This document shows, one piece after another, positions 48,324 through 57,870 of a DNA stretch of 64,000 nt; position 1 is the first letter of the stretch, and every line of letters begins with the position of its first letter. The stretch is from Methylophaga sp. (GTDB taxonomy: Bacteria; Pseudomonadota; Gammaproteobacteria; Nitrosococcales; Methylophagaceae). Made by a program: the position numbers and the translations under genes. The notes beneath the pieces were generated by a model that saw nothing but the letters and a program-made list of their open reading frames with translations, ran no database searches and had not been told where the DNA came from. Location of the stretch: assembly GCA_002706095.1 (NCBI GenBank), contig PAJP01000018.1, forward strand, positions 62,001 through 126,000, read 5' to 3'.

Positions 48324-49169
48324 TTACCGGATTAATTCGATTTCAGCGCGACGATTATAAGCACGCCCTTTAGCGGTTTTATTCGTAGCTGCGGGATCAT
48401 GATCGACAAACGACCGCATGATAATTTTTTCTGCCGGTATCTCATATTGGCCGACAAAAAAGTCTCGTATGGTTTTTGCTCTTGCCTCTGAAAGTGGGAC
48501 ATTTAAACGTTTGCGACCAAAACTGTCAGTGTGACTGGTGATGATGATTTGACTGACACTGTCATCCACTTTTACGTACTCTGCTACACGAGTAAGCGCT
48601 TGAAGTGAGGCTTTATCCAAATTGGCCTTTTCCGACTCAAAATAAACAGTCAGTTTTCTTACCTCAGAAAAACTATCTGGGTAGAGGTTGTTTAAGCACT
48701 GCTGAAACGCTGGCAATGAGTCACTGAACTTAATGGTGGATAACTTTACAGTGATGTCATCAGCGTATGCTTGAGAACGGTAACGAATGATAGGGAAGCG
48801 GCCATCCTGCATTTTTACGAGTGCTTGTTGTGCCAGGGGGCCTTCAATTTGGAATTGTCTTTGTCCTGAAGAGGTGGGTATACGCTTTAAAGTGTCAAAC
48901 TCCTCAGTGTTCTGCCACGGCGCTGCAGACATTTCAAATAACACATGACTGTTTTCAGCAGGTTGATTATCGGTATCAAACGTCAGTTGTAAAGGTTGTC
49001 CATTTCGTCTATAAAAACCGGCTTTGCCAAAACTGGGAATGGTTTGCATTAATGAACACTCAAGCGGTGATTCAATGACTTGCCAATTTGTATCGGTAAC
49101 GGGGGCCTGAAATTCTTCAGCAAATAAAGGTGACGAGACTAAGAGTGCGGCGATAAAGAGTTTCAACAT
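48324..49169 (-). CDS. motY: MotY-like flagellar stator-associated OmpA-family protein
   Basis: A 281-residue periplasmic protein with a signal peptide (cleavage near LFA-EE). Its N-terminal half (WQVIESPLECSLMQTIPSFGKAGFYRRNG) matches MotY, the T-ring protein of Na+-driven or Pseudomonas-type flagellar motors. The C-terminal half is an OmpA-like peptidoglycan-binding domain (TSHTDSFGRKRLNVPLSEARAKTIRDFF...GRAYNRRAEIEL). It begins 4 bp after apt and may be co-transcribed with it. Together with the sigma-28 sites in the window it indicates a flagellated organism. Confidence 0.87.
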   Translation of the reverse strand: MLKLFIAALLVSSPLFAEEFQAPVTDTNWQVIESPLECSLMQTIPSFGKAGFYRRNGQPLQLTFDTDNQPAENSHVLFEMSAAPWQNTEEFDTLKRIPTSSGQRQFQIEGPLAQQALVKMQDGRFPIIRYRSQAYADDITVKLSTIKFSDSLPAFQQCLNNLYPDSFSEVRKLTVYFESEKANLDKASLQALTRVAEYVKVDDSVSQIIITSHTDSFGRKRLNVPLSEARAKTIRDFFVGQYEIPAEKIIMRSFVDHDPAATNKTAKGRAYNRRAEIELIR

Positions 49170-49173
49170 AATC

Positions 49174-49689
49174 TTAATAGCTTATTAGAGTGTGGATAGG
49201 GTATGGGGCTAGAACATCACGACCATGCAAAAAACCAAGCTCCATGACAAAGGCACAGGCAACCACCTCGCCCCCTAAGTTTTGTATAAGTTCACAGCTG
49301 GCTCGTGCCGTACCCCCTGTGGCCAGGACATCATCTATGACTAGTATTTTATCGCCAGCTTTAATTGCGTCGATATGTGCTTCCAGAGCAGCTGAACCAT
49401 ATTCAAGATCATAGTCGATACGTTGAACATCGTAAGGTAATTTACCTGGCTTACGCAGTGGAATAAATCCAACACCCAATTCCCATGCTGCTAATGAACC
49501 AAAAATAAAGCCTCTTGCTTCCATTCCTGCGACAGCGGTTATCGCCTTTCCCTTGTATGGTTGAATTAATGCTGCTACACATTCTCTCAACAAGATGGGG
49601 TCCTGTACCAGAGGGGTGATGTCTTTGAACACGATGCCTGGTGAAGGAAAGTCATTAACATCTCTGATTTTAGCTTTTAGCTTTTCCAT
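49174..49689 (-). CDS. apt: Adenine phosphoribosyltransferase
   Basis: A 171-residue APT that salvages adenine to AMP using PRPP. The PRPP-binding motif VLVIDDVLATGGTARA (about 121-136), the GMEARGFIFG segment and the flexible-loop region are intact. Length is standard. It precedes motY and is divergent from the lipoprotein gene at 49785. Confidence 0.95.
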   Translation of the reverse strand: MEKLKAKIRDVNDFPSPGIVFKDITPLVQDPILLRECVAALIQPYKGKAITAVAGMEARGFIFGSLAAWELGVGFIPLRKPGKLPYDVQRIDYDLEYGSAALEAHIDAIKAGDKILVIDDVLATGGTARASCELIQNLGGEVVACAFVMELGFLHGRDVLAPYPIHTLISY

Positions 49690-49784
49690 AATAATCTCAT
49701 TGAGCGAAAAGGTGATTAGCGTCTATTATATCGGCAGTCATTGCCCGGTTTTTAATGACACAACAAATTAACCCAAAAGGAAGT

Positions 49785-50432
49785 ATGTTGACTTTACACT
49801 CACGATTGATTTTTTCTGTTTTTATTATGTTGTCATCACTGTTTTTAAGCTCGTGCTTTAGCTGGGGTGGTGAAGAAAAAGATGTCGACATGACACCGCG
49901 ATATTATGCACTGGACGTAGACCGCACAGATATAGCCTCTGACTTCCCAGCAGAGCGTGTATTACTGCTGAAGCCAGTCCGTGTTGTACCTCATTTCAGA
50001 AGTAAAACCTTAATCTTTCGAATCGGTGAAAATGAATATAAAGCTATTGAGCCTCATCAGTTTCTGGTTGACCCTGAGGTGATGTTCACCAATATCGTTA
50101 AACGCTGGTTACAAAAAAGTGGTCAATTCAGTCATGTGGTTACAGATGATTCTATACCCGCGGATTTTGTGATGGATGCCGCGGTCACGGCTTTTTACGG
50201 CGAAAAACGTCCTGCCTATTCTCCACAATCAGTCATTGAAATGCAGTTCTTTATGTCACCTGCCGACAACCCGGAAAAATTGTTATTTCAGACAGGGTTA
50301 CGCGTGGATGTCGACATTGAACAAGCCACCCCGAGTCATGTTGTTACTGGCTGGAAACAAGGAACCGAAGAACTTCTAACGACTTTAGAGCAGGATTTAA
50401 GCGCATATTTTTCAAAAGTAGATGCTAGGTAG
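49785..50432 (+). CDS. ABC-type transport auxiliary lipoprotein
   Basis: A 215-residue lipoprotein with a type II signal peptide and lipobox LSSC (cleavage near residue 23). The body matches the ABC_trans_aux/PqiC-like family: YYALDVDR near the start, ERVLLLKPVRVVPHFRSKTLIFRIGENEYK and the FVMDAAVTAFYG strand. Such lipoproteins usually work with MlaD/MCE-type lipid transport systems, but no MCE gene is nearby, so its partner lies elsewhere. ATG 49785 follows AAGGAAG; an earlier in-frame ATG (49755) has no such site. Confidence 0.78.
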   Translation: MLTLHSRLIFSVFIMLSSLFLSSCFSWGGEEKDVDMTPRYYALDVDRTDIASDFPAERVLLLKPVRVVPHFRSKTLIFRIGENEYKAIEPHQFLVDPEVMFTNIVKRWLQKSGQFSHVVTDDSIPADFVMDAAVTAFYGEKRPAYSPQSVIEMQFFMSPADNPEKLLFQTGLRVDVDIEQATPSHVVTGWKQGTEELLTTLEQDLSAYFSKVDAR

Positions 50433-50642
50433 CATCTTGACTTTAGCGTGCAGGATATAGGCTTTAGTGGTAGGATAAGAGGTTTGGTGGTTTAGACACG
50501 TTTACCCGGATTCTGGCGTGAGTGTGTTTTCCAGAGCACGACGAAGAAGTTGGTGTTTTTCTCAACGTTGTGGCTGGAATTCTTTCGACTGGTTTCCTCT
50601 TCTGAAGCTGGTTGGTAAACCATACTATGTAGAACTGGCTAC

Positions 50643-50690
50643 GCTACAAATGTGTTCAGAATAATCATACTGAGCAACAGCATTTGTAGC
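50643..50690 (+). promoter_or_regulatory. Leader hairpin upstream of gyrA
   Basis: GCTACAAATG (50643-50652) and CATTTGTAGC (50681-50690) are perfect 10-bp complements. Inside, TGTT/AACA and CAG/CTG can pair with small bulges, giving an extended hairpin that ends 27 bases before the gyrA start. No T-run follows, so it is not an ordinary terminator. The rest of 50433-50642 shows no gene, and I find no convincing promoter there. Confidence 0.6.
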
Positions 50691-50717
50691 CTTATGCTTT
50701 ATTTGGACGGTTAATAA

Positions 50718-53309
50718 ATGAGTGAAATTGCCTTAGAACTGGATTCGATAGGTATCGAAACCGAGATGAAGCAGTCGTACCTTGACTACGCGATGAGCGT
50801 TATCGTGGGACGTGCGCTACCGGATGTTCGTGATGGATTAAAACCTGTTCATCGTCGTGTTCTCTACGCGATGAGAGAACTGGGTAATAGCTGGAACAGC
50901 CCATATAAAAAGTCTGCCCGTATTGTCGGTGATGTTATCGGTAAATATCATCCTCATGGTGATACGGCTGTTTATGACACTATGGTGCGTATGGCTCAGC
51001 CATTTTCCATGCGATACATGCTGGTCGATGGGCAAGGTAACTTTGGTTCAGTGGATGGAGACCCTCCGGCAGCGATGCGTTATACCGAAGTACGCATGGC
51101 AAAAATTGCTCATGAAATGCTGGCCGACCTTGAAAAAGAAACCGTTGACTTTGTTCCCAACTATGACGAGTCAGAGTCAGAGCCTGCGGTACTACCAACA
51201 AAAATTCCAGCACTTCTGGTCAACGGTTCTTCTGGTATTGCGGTGGGTATGGCAACCAATATTCCGCCTCACAATCTCACAGAAATTCTGAATGCCTGTA
51301 TTGCCATTATCGATAATCCAGATGTCACAACACATGAGTTAATGGAATATGTGCCGGGGCCTGATTTCCCGACTTCGGGCATCATTAATGGGGCTCGTGG
51401 TATTGCTGAAGCGTATCAAACTGGTCGTGGCCGAGTACACATTCGTGCGCGTGCTGACATTGAGACCAATGAGGCTTCAGGTCAACAGAGTATTGTTGTT
51501 AAAGAACTGCCTTACCAGGTCAACAAAGCCCGATTATTAGAAAAAATCGCCGAGCTTGTTAAAGATAAAAAAATTGAAGGGATCTCAGCATTGCGCGATG
51601 AGTCTGACAAAGACGGTATGCGCATGGTGATTGTCCTTAAGCGTGGTGAAGTCCCTGAGGTCATCCTCAACAATTTGTATCAGCAGACACAGATGCAAAC
51701 TGTATTCGGCATCAACATGGTTGCGATTGTCGATGGACAGCCTCGTACGCTTAACCTGAAAGAAATTCTGGATGCCTTCATTCGCCACCGTCGTGAAGTC
51801 GTGACACGTCGCTCGATTTATGATCTCAGAAAAGCGCGTGAGCGTGCACACGTATTAGAAGGTCTGGCAACCGCATTAGCCAATATTGATGAAGTTATCG
51901 AGCTTATTAAAGCTTCTCCCAACCCTGCTGAAGCAAAAGAAGCTCTGTTAGCAAAAGGATGGGCTTCAGGCATGATTCTGGAGATGTTAGGTGCTGCTGG
52001 CGCAGAAGCTTCTCGTCCAGAGGATCTGGCTGAACAATACGGCCTGGTGAACAATCTCTATCACCTATCGCCAGTCCAGGCACAAGCTATTTTGGATATG
52101 CGCTTGCACCGCCTAACAGGTCTGGAACAAGATAAGATTCTGCAAGAGTACCGAGAAGTTCTGGAGGTCATTGCAGAGTTGTTAGCTATTTTGAGTGATC
52201 CGGATAATTTGATGGCGGTGATTCGCGAAGAGTTAGTTGCTATTAATGCGGAATATGGTGATGAGCGTCGTACAGAAATTCTGGCCAATCATCTTGATCT
52301 AACGCTTGAAGATTTAATCACCGAAGAGGAAATGGTGGTCACACTGTCGCACGCTGGTTATGCCAAAACCCAACAGCTTGATACGTATCAGGCACAAAAG
52401 CGTGGTGGTAAAGGTAAAGCGGCGACTGCCATGAAAGATGAAGATTTCATTGAGCATTTGTTTATTGCCAATACACATGACACGCTTTTATGTTTCTCCA
52501 GCGCCGGTAAAGTGTATTGGAAAAAAGTCTATGAACTGCCACAAGGAAGCCGCGCTTCACGGGGTAAACCCATCATTAACTTATTACCGTTAGAAGAAGG
52601 TGAAAAGATTAATGCTGTTCTACCTATTCGTGAGTTTGAAGCGGATAAGTTTATTTTCATGGCGACAGCATCAGGTACGGTTAAGAAAACACCTCTGGTA
52701 GATTATTCACGCCCGCGTGCAAACGGCATTATTGCCGTAGATCTGAAAGAAGACGACCAGTTGATCGATGTGGCTGTCACTAATGGACATTCTGATGTGA
52801 TGTTATTTAGTAATACCGGTAAGGTTATCCGGTTTGCTGAAACAGATGTCCGCTCAATGGGACGTGTTTCTCGTGGTGTACGTGGTATGCGTATCGGCGA
52901 TGATGAGAAAATTATTTCTCTGATTATTGCTGAAGAAGACGGTGCGATTCTAACAGCGACCGAATTTGGTTACGGTAAACGCACTAATCTGGCTGAATAT
53001 CGTGTACAAGGCCGTGGTGGACAAGGCATCATTTCAATTCAGACATCTGAACGAAATGGCTGTGTGGTCGGGGCTGTACAGGTCTGTGATGAACATCAAA
53101 TCATGTTAATCACTAATGGTGGCACTTTGGTTAGAACACCGGTGAAAGATGTGTCTTTGGTCGGACGAAACACGCAAGGTGTTCGATTAATTAATCTCAG
53201 CAATGGTGAAAAACTCGTCGGTTTGGAACGCGTTATTGAAGATGAAGACCCAGATGTCGATTTAGCGATCGACGATGCGGATGATACTGACGAAACAACA
53301 GAAGAATAA
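50718..53309 (+). CDS. gyrA: DNA gyrase subunit A
   Basis: An 863-residue GyrA. The breakage-reunion domain (1-~525) has the catalytic tyrosine Y122 ([10 protein letters not shown]). The quinolone-determining region reads [15 protein letters not shown], giving T83 and D87 in E. coli numbering, which aligns exactly here. The C-terminal half is the DNA-wrapping beta-pinwheel with the GyrA box QxRGGKG (QKRGGKG). An acidic tail closes the protein. serC follows 2 bp after the stop, as in many gammaproteobacterial gyrA-serC-pheA clusters. Confidence 0.97.
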   Translation: MSEIALELDSIGIETEMKQSYLDYAMSVIVGRALPDVRDGLKPVHRRVLYAMRELGNSWNSPYKKSARIVGDVIGKYHPHGDTAVYDTMVRMAQPFSMRYMLVDGQGNFGSVDGDPPAAMRYTEVRMAKIAHEMLADLEKETVDFVPNYDESESEPAVLPTKIPALLVNGSSGIAVGMATNIPPHNLTEILNACIAIIDNPDVTTHELMEYVPGPDFPTSGIINGARGIAEAYQTGRGRVHIRARADIETNEASGQQSIVVKELPYQVNKARLLEKIAELVKDKKIEGISALRDESDKDGMRMVIVLKRGEVPEVILNNLYQQTQMQTVFGINMVAIVDGQPRTLNLKEILDAFIRHRREVVTRRSIYDLRKARERAHVLEGLATALANIDEVIELIKASPNPAEAKEALLAKGWASGMILEMLGAAGAEASRPEDLAEQYGLVNNLYHLSPVQAQAILDMRLHRLTGLEQDKILQEYREVLEVIAELLAILSDPDNLMAVIREELVAINAEYGDERRTEILANHLDLTLEDLITEEEMVVTLSHAGYAKTQQLDTYQAQKRGGKGKAATAMKDEDFIEHLFIANTHDTLLCFSSAGKVYWKKVYELPQGSRASRGKPIINLLPLEEGEKINAVLPIREFEADKFIFMATASGTVKKTPLVDYSRPRANGIIAVDLKEDDQLIDVAVTNGHSDVMLFSNTGKVIRFAETDVRSMGRVSRGVRGMRIGDDEKIISLIIAEEDGAILTATEFGYGKRTNLAEYRVQGRGGQGIISIQTSERNGCVVGAVQVCDEHQIMLITNGGTLVRTPVKDVSLVGRNTQGVRLINLSNGEKLVGLERVIEDEDPDVDLAIDDADDTDETTEE

Positions 53310-53311
53310 AT

Positions 53312-54391
53312 TTGAGAGCTTATAATTTTAGTGCTGGCCCTGCGATGTTGCCTGATGCCGTCATGGAACGGGCTCAGCAGGAAATGCTGGATTGGAATGG
53401 AACAGGTATGTCTGTGATGGAGATGAGCCATCGCGGACCAGAATACACTCGCATTGCTGAGCAAGCTGAAACTGATCTTCGTGAATTAATGGGCATTTCT
53501 GATGACTACGCTGTGTTGTTTTTACAGGGCGGAGCATCGCTACAGTTTCCCATGATTCCAATGAATCTGTTGCGTGGAAAAAAAACAGCGGACTATTTCA
53601 ATACTGGAGCGTGGTCTACCAAAGCAATCGCTGAGGCTAGACAGTTTTGTGATGTGAATATTGTTACAGATTCAACAGCTAACCATTTCACCACAATTGC
53701 CAACCCAAGCGAGTGGTCTCTGTCAGATCAGGCTGCGTATGTTCATTACACACCTAATGAAACCATACATGGACTTGAGTTTGCGGAGATTCCTGATGTT
53801 GGAGATGTGCCGTTAGTCGCTGACTTGTCATCGACCATTTTGTCGCGTCCGATTGATGTGTCGCAATTCGGTATGATCTACGCAGGCGCACAGAAAAACA
53901 TTGGTCCCGCTGGTTTGTGCATTGTCATTATTCGCAAGGATTTACTGGGTGATGTATTGCCTGGTACACCGACCATGCTCAACTACAAAACCCATGCCGA
54001 TAACGGATCAATGTTTAACACACCAGCCACATATAGCTGGTATTTAGCTGGTTTAGTTTTTGACTGGTTGAAGCAGCAGGGTGGATTAGAGGCAATGGCT
54101 GCACTAAACAAACGTAAAGCAGCTAAGCTATATGCCACCATTGATGGAAGTGACTTTTACAGTAATCCTGTCGATATTCGATATCGTTCGTGGATGAATG
54201 TCCCCTTTACATTGGCAGATGATAAGCTTGATAAACTGTTTTTGCAGCAAGCCGCAGAACACAAGTTACTGACACTCAAAGGTCATCGAGACTTGGGTGG
54301 TATGCGTGCAAGCATATACAACGCTATGCCAGAAGCGGGTGTCGATGCACTGATCAGTTTCATGAATGAATTTGAGCGTAAGCACGGGTAA
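53312..54391 (+). CDS. serC: Phosphoserine aminotransferase
   Basis: A 359-residue class V aminotransferase for serine and pyridoxine synthesis. The start must be the TTG at 53312: the encoded RAYNFSAGPAMLP is the canonical SerC N-terminus, and the first ATG would remove it. The PLP lysine is in YAGAQKNIGPAG and the substrate-binding HRGPEY segment is intact. The weak start codon 2 bp after gyrA suggests coupled, reduced translation. pheA follows 9 bp downstream. Confidence 0.95.
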   Translation: MRAYNFSAGPAMLPDAVMERAQQEMLDWNGTGMSVMEMSHRGPEYTRIAEQAETDLRELMGISDDYAVLFLQGGASLQFPMIPMNLLRGKKTADYFNTGAWSTKAIAEARQFCDVNIVTDSTANHFTTIANPSEWSLSDQAAYVHYTPNETIHGLEFAEIPDVGDVPLVADLSSTILSRPIDVSQFGMIYAGAQKNIGPAGLCIVIIRKDLLGDVLPGTPTMLNYKTHADNGSMFNTPATYSWYLAGLVFDWLKQQGGLEAMAALNKRKAAKLYATIDGSDFYSNPVDIRYRSWMNVPFTLADDKLDKLFLQQAAEHKLLTLKGHRDLGGMRASIYNAMPEAGVDALISFMNEFERKHG

Positions 54392-54400
54392 TTATTGCCA

Positions 54401-55489
54401 ATGAATGAAAAAGAAGCCTTAGCCAATATTCGTCAAAAAATTGATGATATCGATTTAAAAATCCAGCAATTGCTGAATGACCGAGCGGCGATGGCACAGG
54501 AAGTTGCCCGGATAAAAATGGATAGTGGTGAACAGGCCGATTTTTATCGTCCTGAACGCGAAGCGATGGTGCTAAGAACGGTGATGGAACGGAATGAGGG
54601 CCCATTAGCTTCTGCTGAGGTGGCCAGATTATTTCGTGAAATCATGTCTGCATGTCTGGCAGCTGAAAAACCTTTACAAGTGGCTTATCTCGGTCCTGAA
54701 GGCTCTTTTACTCAAGCGGCGGCTCAAAAACAGTTTGGTGGCAGCGTTGAGCTTCATCCGATGAGTACCATCGCCGATGTTTTTCATGCTGTTGAAACCT
54801 CGCATGCCTGTTACGGTGTAGTGCCAGTAGAAAATTCAACCGAAGGTATGGTCTCGCATACCTTAGACCGGTTTATTTCCTCACCGTTAAAAATTAATGG
54901 CGAAGTCACATTACGCATACACCATTATTTACTCAGTAAAGAGAAGCGGCTCGAAGATATAAGCAAAGTCTATGCTCACCCTCAAGCCATCGCGCAGTGT
55001 CGCCAATGGCTGATGGAGCAACTACCTGAGGCTGAGTTGATACCACTCAACAGTAATTCCGAAGCTGCCAAGCGTGTTGCAGCAGAACCTCAAAATACCG
55101 CCGCTATTGCTGCGAATCGTGCGGCAGATATTTATGGTTTATCCATTTTAGCCAGTAATATCGAAGATGAGGTCGATAACACGACGCGCTTTTTGGTAAT
55201 TGGATCACAGAATGTTGGACCTTCAGGGGTTGATAAAACAGCGCTTTTAGTCGCCACCAAGAATAAACCTGGCGCTTTGCAGACTCTGTTAAAACCATTA
55301 GCGGATTACAGCATCAGCATGACCCGTATCGAGTCGAGACCCTCGAGAAAAGGTATTTGGGAATATGTGTTTTTTATTGATATTGAAGGACATATTGACG
55401 AGCCAGCAGTAGCATCAGCGTTGACTCTATTAGAGAATGAGTCATCCATGTTTCGCATTTTAGGTTCTTATCCAAAGGCAGTATTATGA
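54401..55489 (+). CDS. pheA: Chorismate mutase / prephenate dehydratase (P-protein)
   Basis: A 362-residue bifunctional enzyme for phenylalanine synthesis. Residues ~1-85 are the AroQ-type mutase ([30 protein letters not shown]), ~95-270 the dehydratase ([35 protein letters not shown]) and ~280-355 a regulatory ACT domain with the ESRPSRKG allosteric motif, so feedback by phenylalanine is likely. I use ATG 54401; a TTG two codons earlier is possible. The last bases overlap ispH (ATGA). Confidence 0.96.
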   Translation: MNEKEALANIRQKIDDIDLKIQQLLNDRAAMAQEVARIKMDSGEQADFYRPEREAMVLRTVMERNEGPLASAEVARLFREIMSACLAAEKPLQVAYLGPEGSFTQAAAQKQFGGSVELHPMSTIADVFHAVETSHACYGVVPVENSTEGMVSHTLDRFISSPLKINGEVTLRIHHYLLSKEKRLEDISKVYAHPQAIAQCRQWLMEQLPEAELIPLNSNSEAAKRVAAEPQNTAAIAANRAADIYGLSILASNIEDEVDNTTRFLVIGSQNVGPSGVDKTALLVATKNKPGALQTLLKPLADYSISMTRIESRPSRKGIWEYVFFIDIEGHIDEPAVASALTLLENESSMFRILGSYPKAVL

Positions 55490-56445
55490 GCAAAGAACTT
55501 ATCCTCGCCAATCCACGTGGCTTTTGCGCCGGTGTCGATAGAGCAATAGATATCGTAGAGCGTGCATTGGAGTTGTTTGGTGCCCCCGTTTATGTGCGTC
55601 ATGAAGTGGTTCATAATCGCTTTGTGGTCGATGGTCTTAGAGACAAAGGCGCTATTTTTGTCGAAGAAGTGGATGAGGTCCCCGACGGAAATACCTTGAT
55701 TTTTAGTGCTCACGGCGTATCAAAAAAGGTGCAGAGTGAGGGGAAAAAGCGTGATCTAAAAGTGTTTGATGCGACTTGTCCTTTAGTGACCAAAGTGCAT
55801 ATGGAAGTGTCACGTTATGAAAAACAGAATATGGAATGTATTCTGATTGGGCATGCAGGACACCCGGAAGTAGAGGGTACTATGGGCCAATACACATCAA
55901 AAGAAGGTGGCATGTATTTAGTTGAGTCGCCAGAAGATGTCGCCAGACTAAAAGTCAAAAATCCACAGCAACTGGCCTTTGTTACCCAAACAACACTTTC
56001 CGTTGATGATACATCGGTTGTGATAGATGCTTTGCGACAACACTTTCCCGACATTATCGGCCCAAGCAAAGACGACATTTGCTATGCCACACAAAACAGA
56101 CAAGATGCTGTGAAAAAACTCGCTAAAGAGTGTGATCTTGTTCTAGTGGTCGGTTCGGTAAATAGCTCTAACTCGAATCGTTTACGTGAATTATCAGAGA
56201 AATTAGGCACGCCCGCTTTTTTAATAGACAATGCCGATCAAATAGATCCACAATGGCTTGTAGATAAAAATCGAATTGGTCTGACGGCAGGTGCATCAGC
56301 ACCAGAAATACTCGTCAACCAAGTTGTTGAAAAATTACGTGACTTAGGTGTTGATTCGTCATACGAAGATGACGGTTTAAAAGAGAACATTGAATTCTCA
56401 TTACCACGAGAACTAAAGATTGATACATCAAGTCTGAAAAAATAA
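55486..56445 (+). CDS. ispH: 4-hydroxy-3-methylbut-2-enyl diphosphate reductase
   Basis: A 319-residue IspH, the last enzyme of the MEP isoprenoid pathway, which reduces HMBPP to IPP and DMAPP with a 4Fe-4S cluster. Cluster cysteines and substrate residues are seen at C14 ([11 protein letters not shown]), C98 ([11 protein letters not shown]), and the third in [11 protein letters not shown]43 (RHEVVHN) is present. The [11 protein letters not shown] and [10 protein letters not shown] motifs complete the family pattern. It overlaps pheA by 4 bp and precedes an ABC transporter by 12 bp. Confidence 0.96.
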   Translation: MSKELILANPRGFCAGVDRAIDIVERALELFGAPVYVRHEVVHNRFVVDGLRDKGAIFVEEVDEVPDGNTLIFSAHGVSKKVQSEGKKRDLKVFDATCPLVTKVHMEVSRYEKQNMECILIGHAGHPEVEGTMGQYTSKEGGMYLVESPEDVARLKVKNPQQLAFVTQTTLSVDDTSVVIDALRQHFPDIIGPSKDDICYATQNRQDAVKKLAKECDLVLVVGSVNSSNSNRLRELSEKLGTPAFLIDNADQIDPQWLVDKNRIGLTAGASAPEILVNQVVEKLRDLGVDSSYEDDGLKENIEFSLPRELKIDTSSLKK

Positions 56446-56457
56446 ACAAGGCCGACC

Positions 56458-57870
56458 ATGTCGTTTTTGCCCGTATTTCTTTGGACAGACATTCTCATCT
56501 TCCTGCTGGTAGCCGTTATCGCTGTAGCAGCCTTTTATATAAGAACACAGCCTCATTTAAGTACGCCCTGGAAATCCGTAATAAAGCGCAAGCGAGGCAT
56601 GATTTCCGTTATGATCCTCGGTGTGTATATCATCGTTGGCCTGCTGGACTCTTTACATTATCGTCCGGCATTAGACGCAACAAAGAACGCAAAAGAAGTT
56701 TATTATTCATCAGAAGTATTCAGTGTATTTGATTGGTTTGTTTTACCACTTAAACAACAATTAGAAAAAACCTATTCAGCACCTTTTGCTGATCGTTTGT
56801 TTGTTAAAGAAATACAGACGATGGATGATGGTTCCATTAACTATGATTATCCAAAATTGAAATATGGCGCTGCCCATTTAGCACGTTCTGATCACAAAAC
56901 GTCTGATATTTACCAAACAATTTTAAAAGCCAGTCTGTTAAGCCTGTTATTGTTGTTTCTGATTTATGTTTGTCATATTGCCACTGCCTCGCGTGGTCAA
57001 GTAAGCCAGATATTCCCGCAAACCAAACGCATCTTTCTCAACCACTCTGACTATCCACTTCATACTTTTTATTTCACCGCTTTTTGTCTTTTATTACTTA
57101 TCTGTAACTTAGCTTTACTGAGTCAGAGCTATCATGTGTTTGGTACGGATAAAGTGGGACAGGATGTTTTATATCAGTCCTTAAAGAGTATTCGTACAGG
57201 CTTAGTGATTGGGACGTTAACCACCTTGGTGATGTTGCCTATGGCCATTATGCTGGGCATTGCCGCAGGTTATTTCCGAGGCTGGATAGACGATCTTATT
57301 CAATATATTTACACCACTTTGAACTCCATCCCAGGTGTATTACTGATTGCTGCAGCCGTATTAATTCTTCAGGTTTATATGAATAATCATCCTGAGAACT
57401 TTAAAACCATTGCTGAGCGTGCAGATATTCGGCTGTTGTTTTTATGCATTATTTTGGGCATGACTAGTTGGACTGGCTTGTGCCGAATTCTACGAGCAGA
57501 AACACTCAAGTTACGTGAAGCAGAATACGTCATGGCATCTCGTGCTTTAGGGGCGGGGAGTTTTAGTATTCTACGCAAACATATTTTGCCGAACTTGATG
57601 CATTTAGTGCTTATTGCCGTGGTCTTGGACTTTAGTGGCTTGGTTCTGGCGGAAGCCGTGCTTTCTTATGTTGGTGTCGGTGTCGACCCTTCCATGATTA
57701 GCTGGGGCAATATGATTAACAGTGCACGACTTGAAATGGCAAGAGAACCTGTCGTCTGGTGGTCTCTAACTGCAGCATTTGTTTCAATGTTTGTTTTGGT
57801 GCTTGCTGCGAACTTGTTTGCTGATGTCGTTCGCGATGCCTTTGATCCTAGAATGCAGGGTACATTATGA
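56458..57870 (+). CDS. Peptide-type ABC transporter permease (OppC/DppC family)
   Basis: A 470-residue inner-membrane permease, longer than usual OppC proteins (about 300). A ~250-residue N-terminal part holds two extra transmembrane helices and a soluble loop; it resembles the OppC N-terminal domain. The C-terminal half has five or so helices with the EAA-type loop (LREAEYVMASRALGAGSFSILRKHILPN). It would form the membrane part of a dipeptide/oligopeptide or related importer. The matching OppB-type permease and a substrate-binding protein are missing from the cluster. It overlaps the ATPase gene by 4 bp. Confidence 0.85.
   Translation: MSFLPVFLWTDILIFLLVAVIAVAAFYIRTQPHLSTPWKSVIKRKRGMISVMILGVYIIVGLLDSLHYRPALDATKNAKEVYYSSEVFSVFDWFVLPLKQQLEKTYSAPFADRLFVKEIQTMDDGSINYDYPKLKYGAAHLARSDHKTSDIYQTILKASLLSLLLLFLIYVCHIATASRGQVSQIFPQTKRIFLNHSDYPLHTFYFTAFCLLLLICNLALLSQSYHVFGTDKVGQDVLYQSLKSIRTGLVIGTLTTLVMLPMAIMLGIAAGYFRGWIDDLIQYIYTTLNSIPGVLLIAAAVLILQVYMNNHPENFKTIAERADIRLLFLCIILGMTSWTGLCRILRAETLKLREAEYVMASRALGAGSFSILRKHILPNLMHLVLIAVVLDFSGLVLAEAVLSYVGVGVDPSMISWGNMINSARLEMAREPVVWWSLTAAFVSMFVLVLAANLFADVVRDAFDPRMQGTL

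Noticed and set aside
49345..49375. Possible sigma-28 promoter for motY inside apt
   Set aside because: A GGCGATAA-like -10 exists on the minus strand, but there is no TAAA 15 bases upstream.
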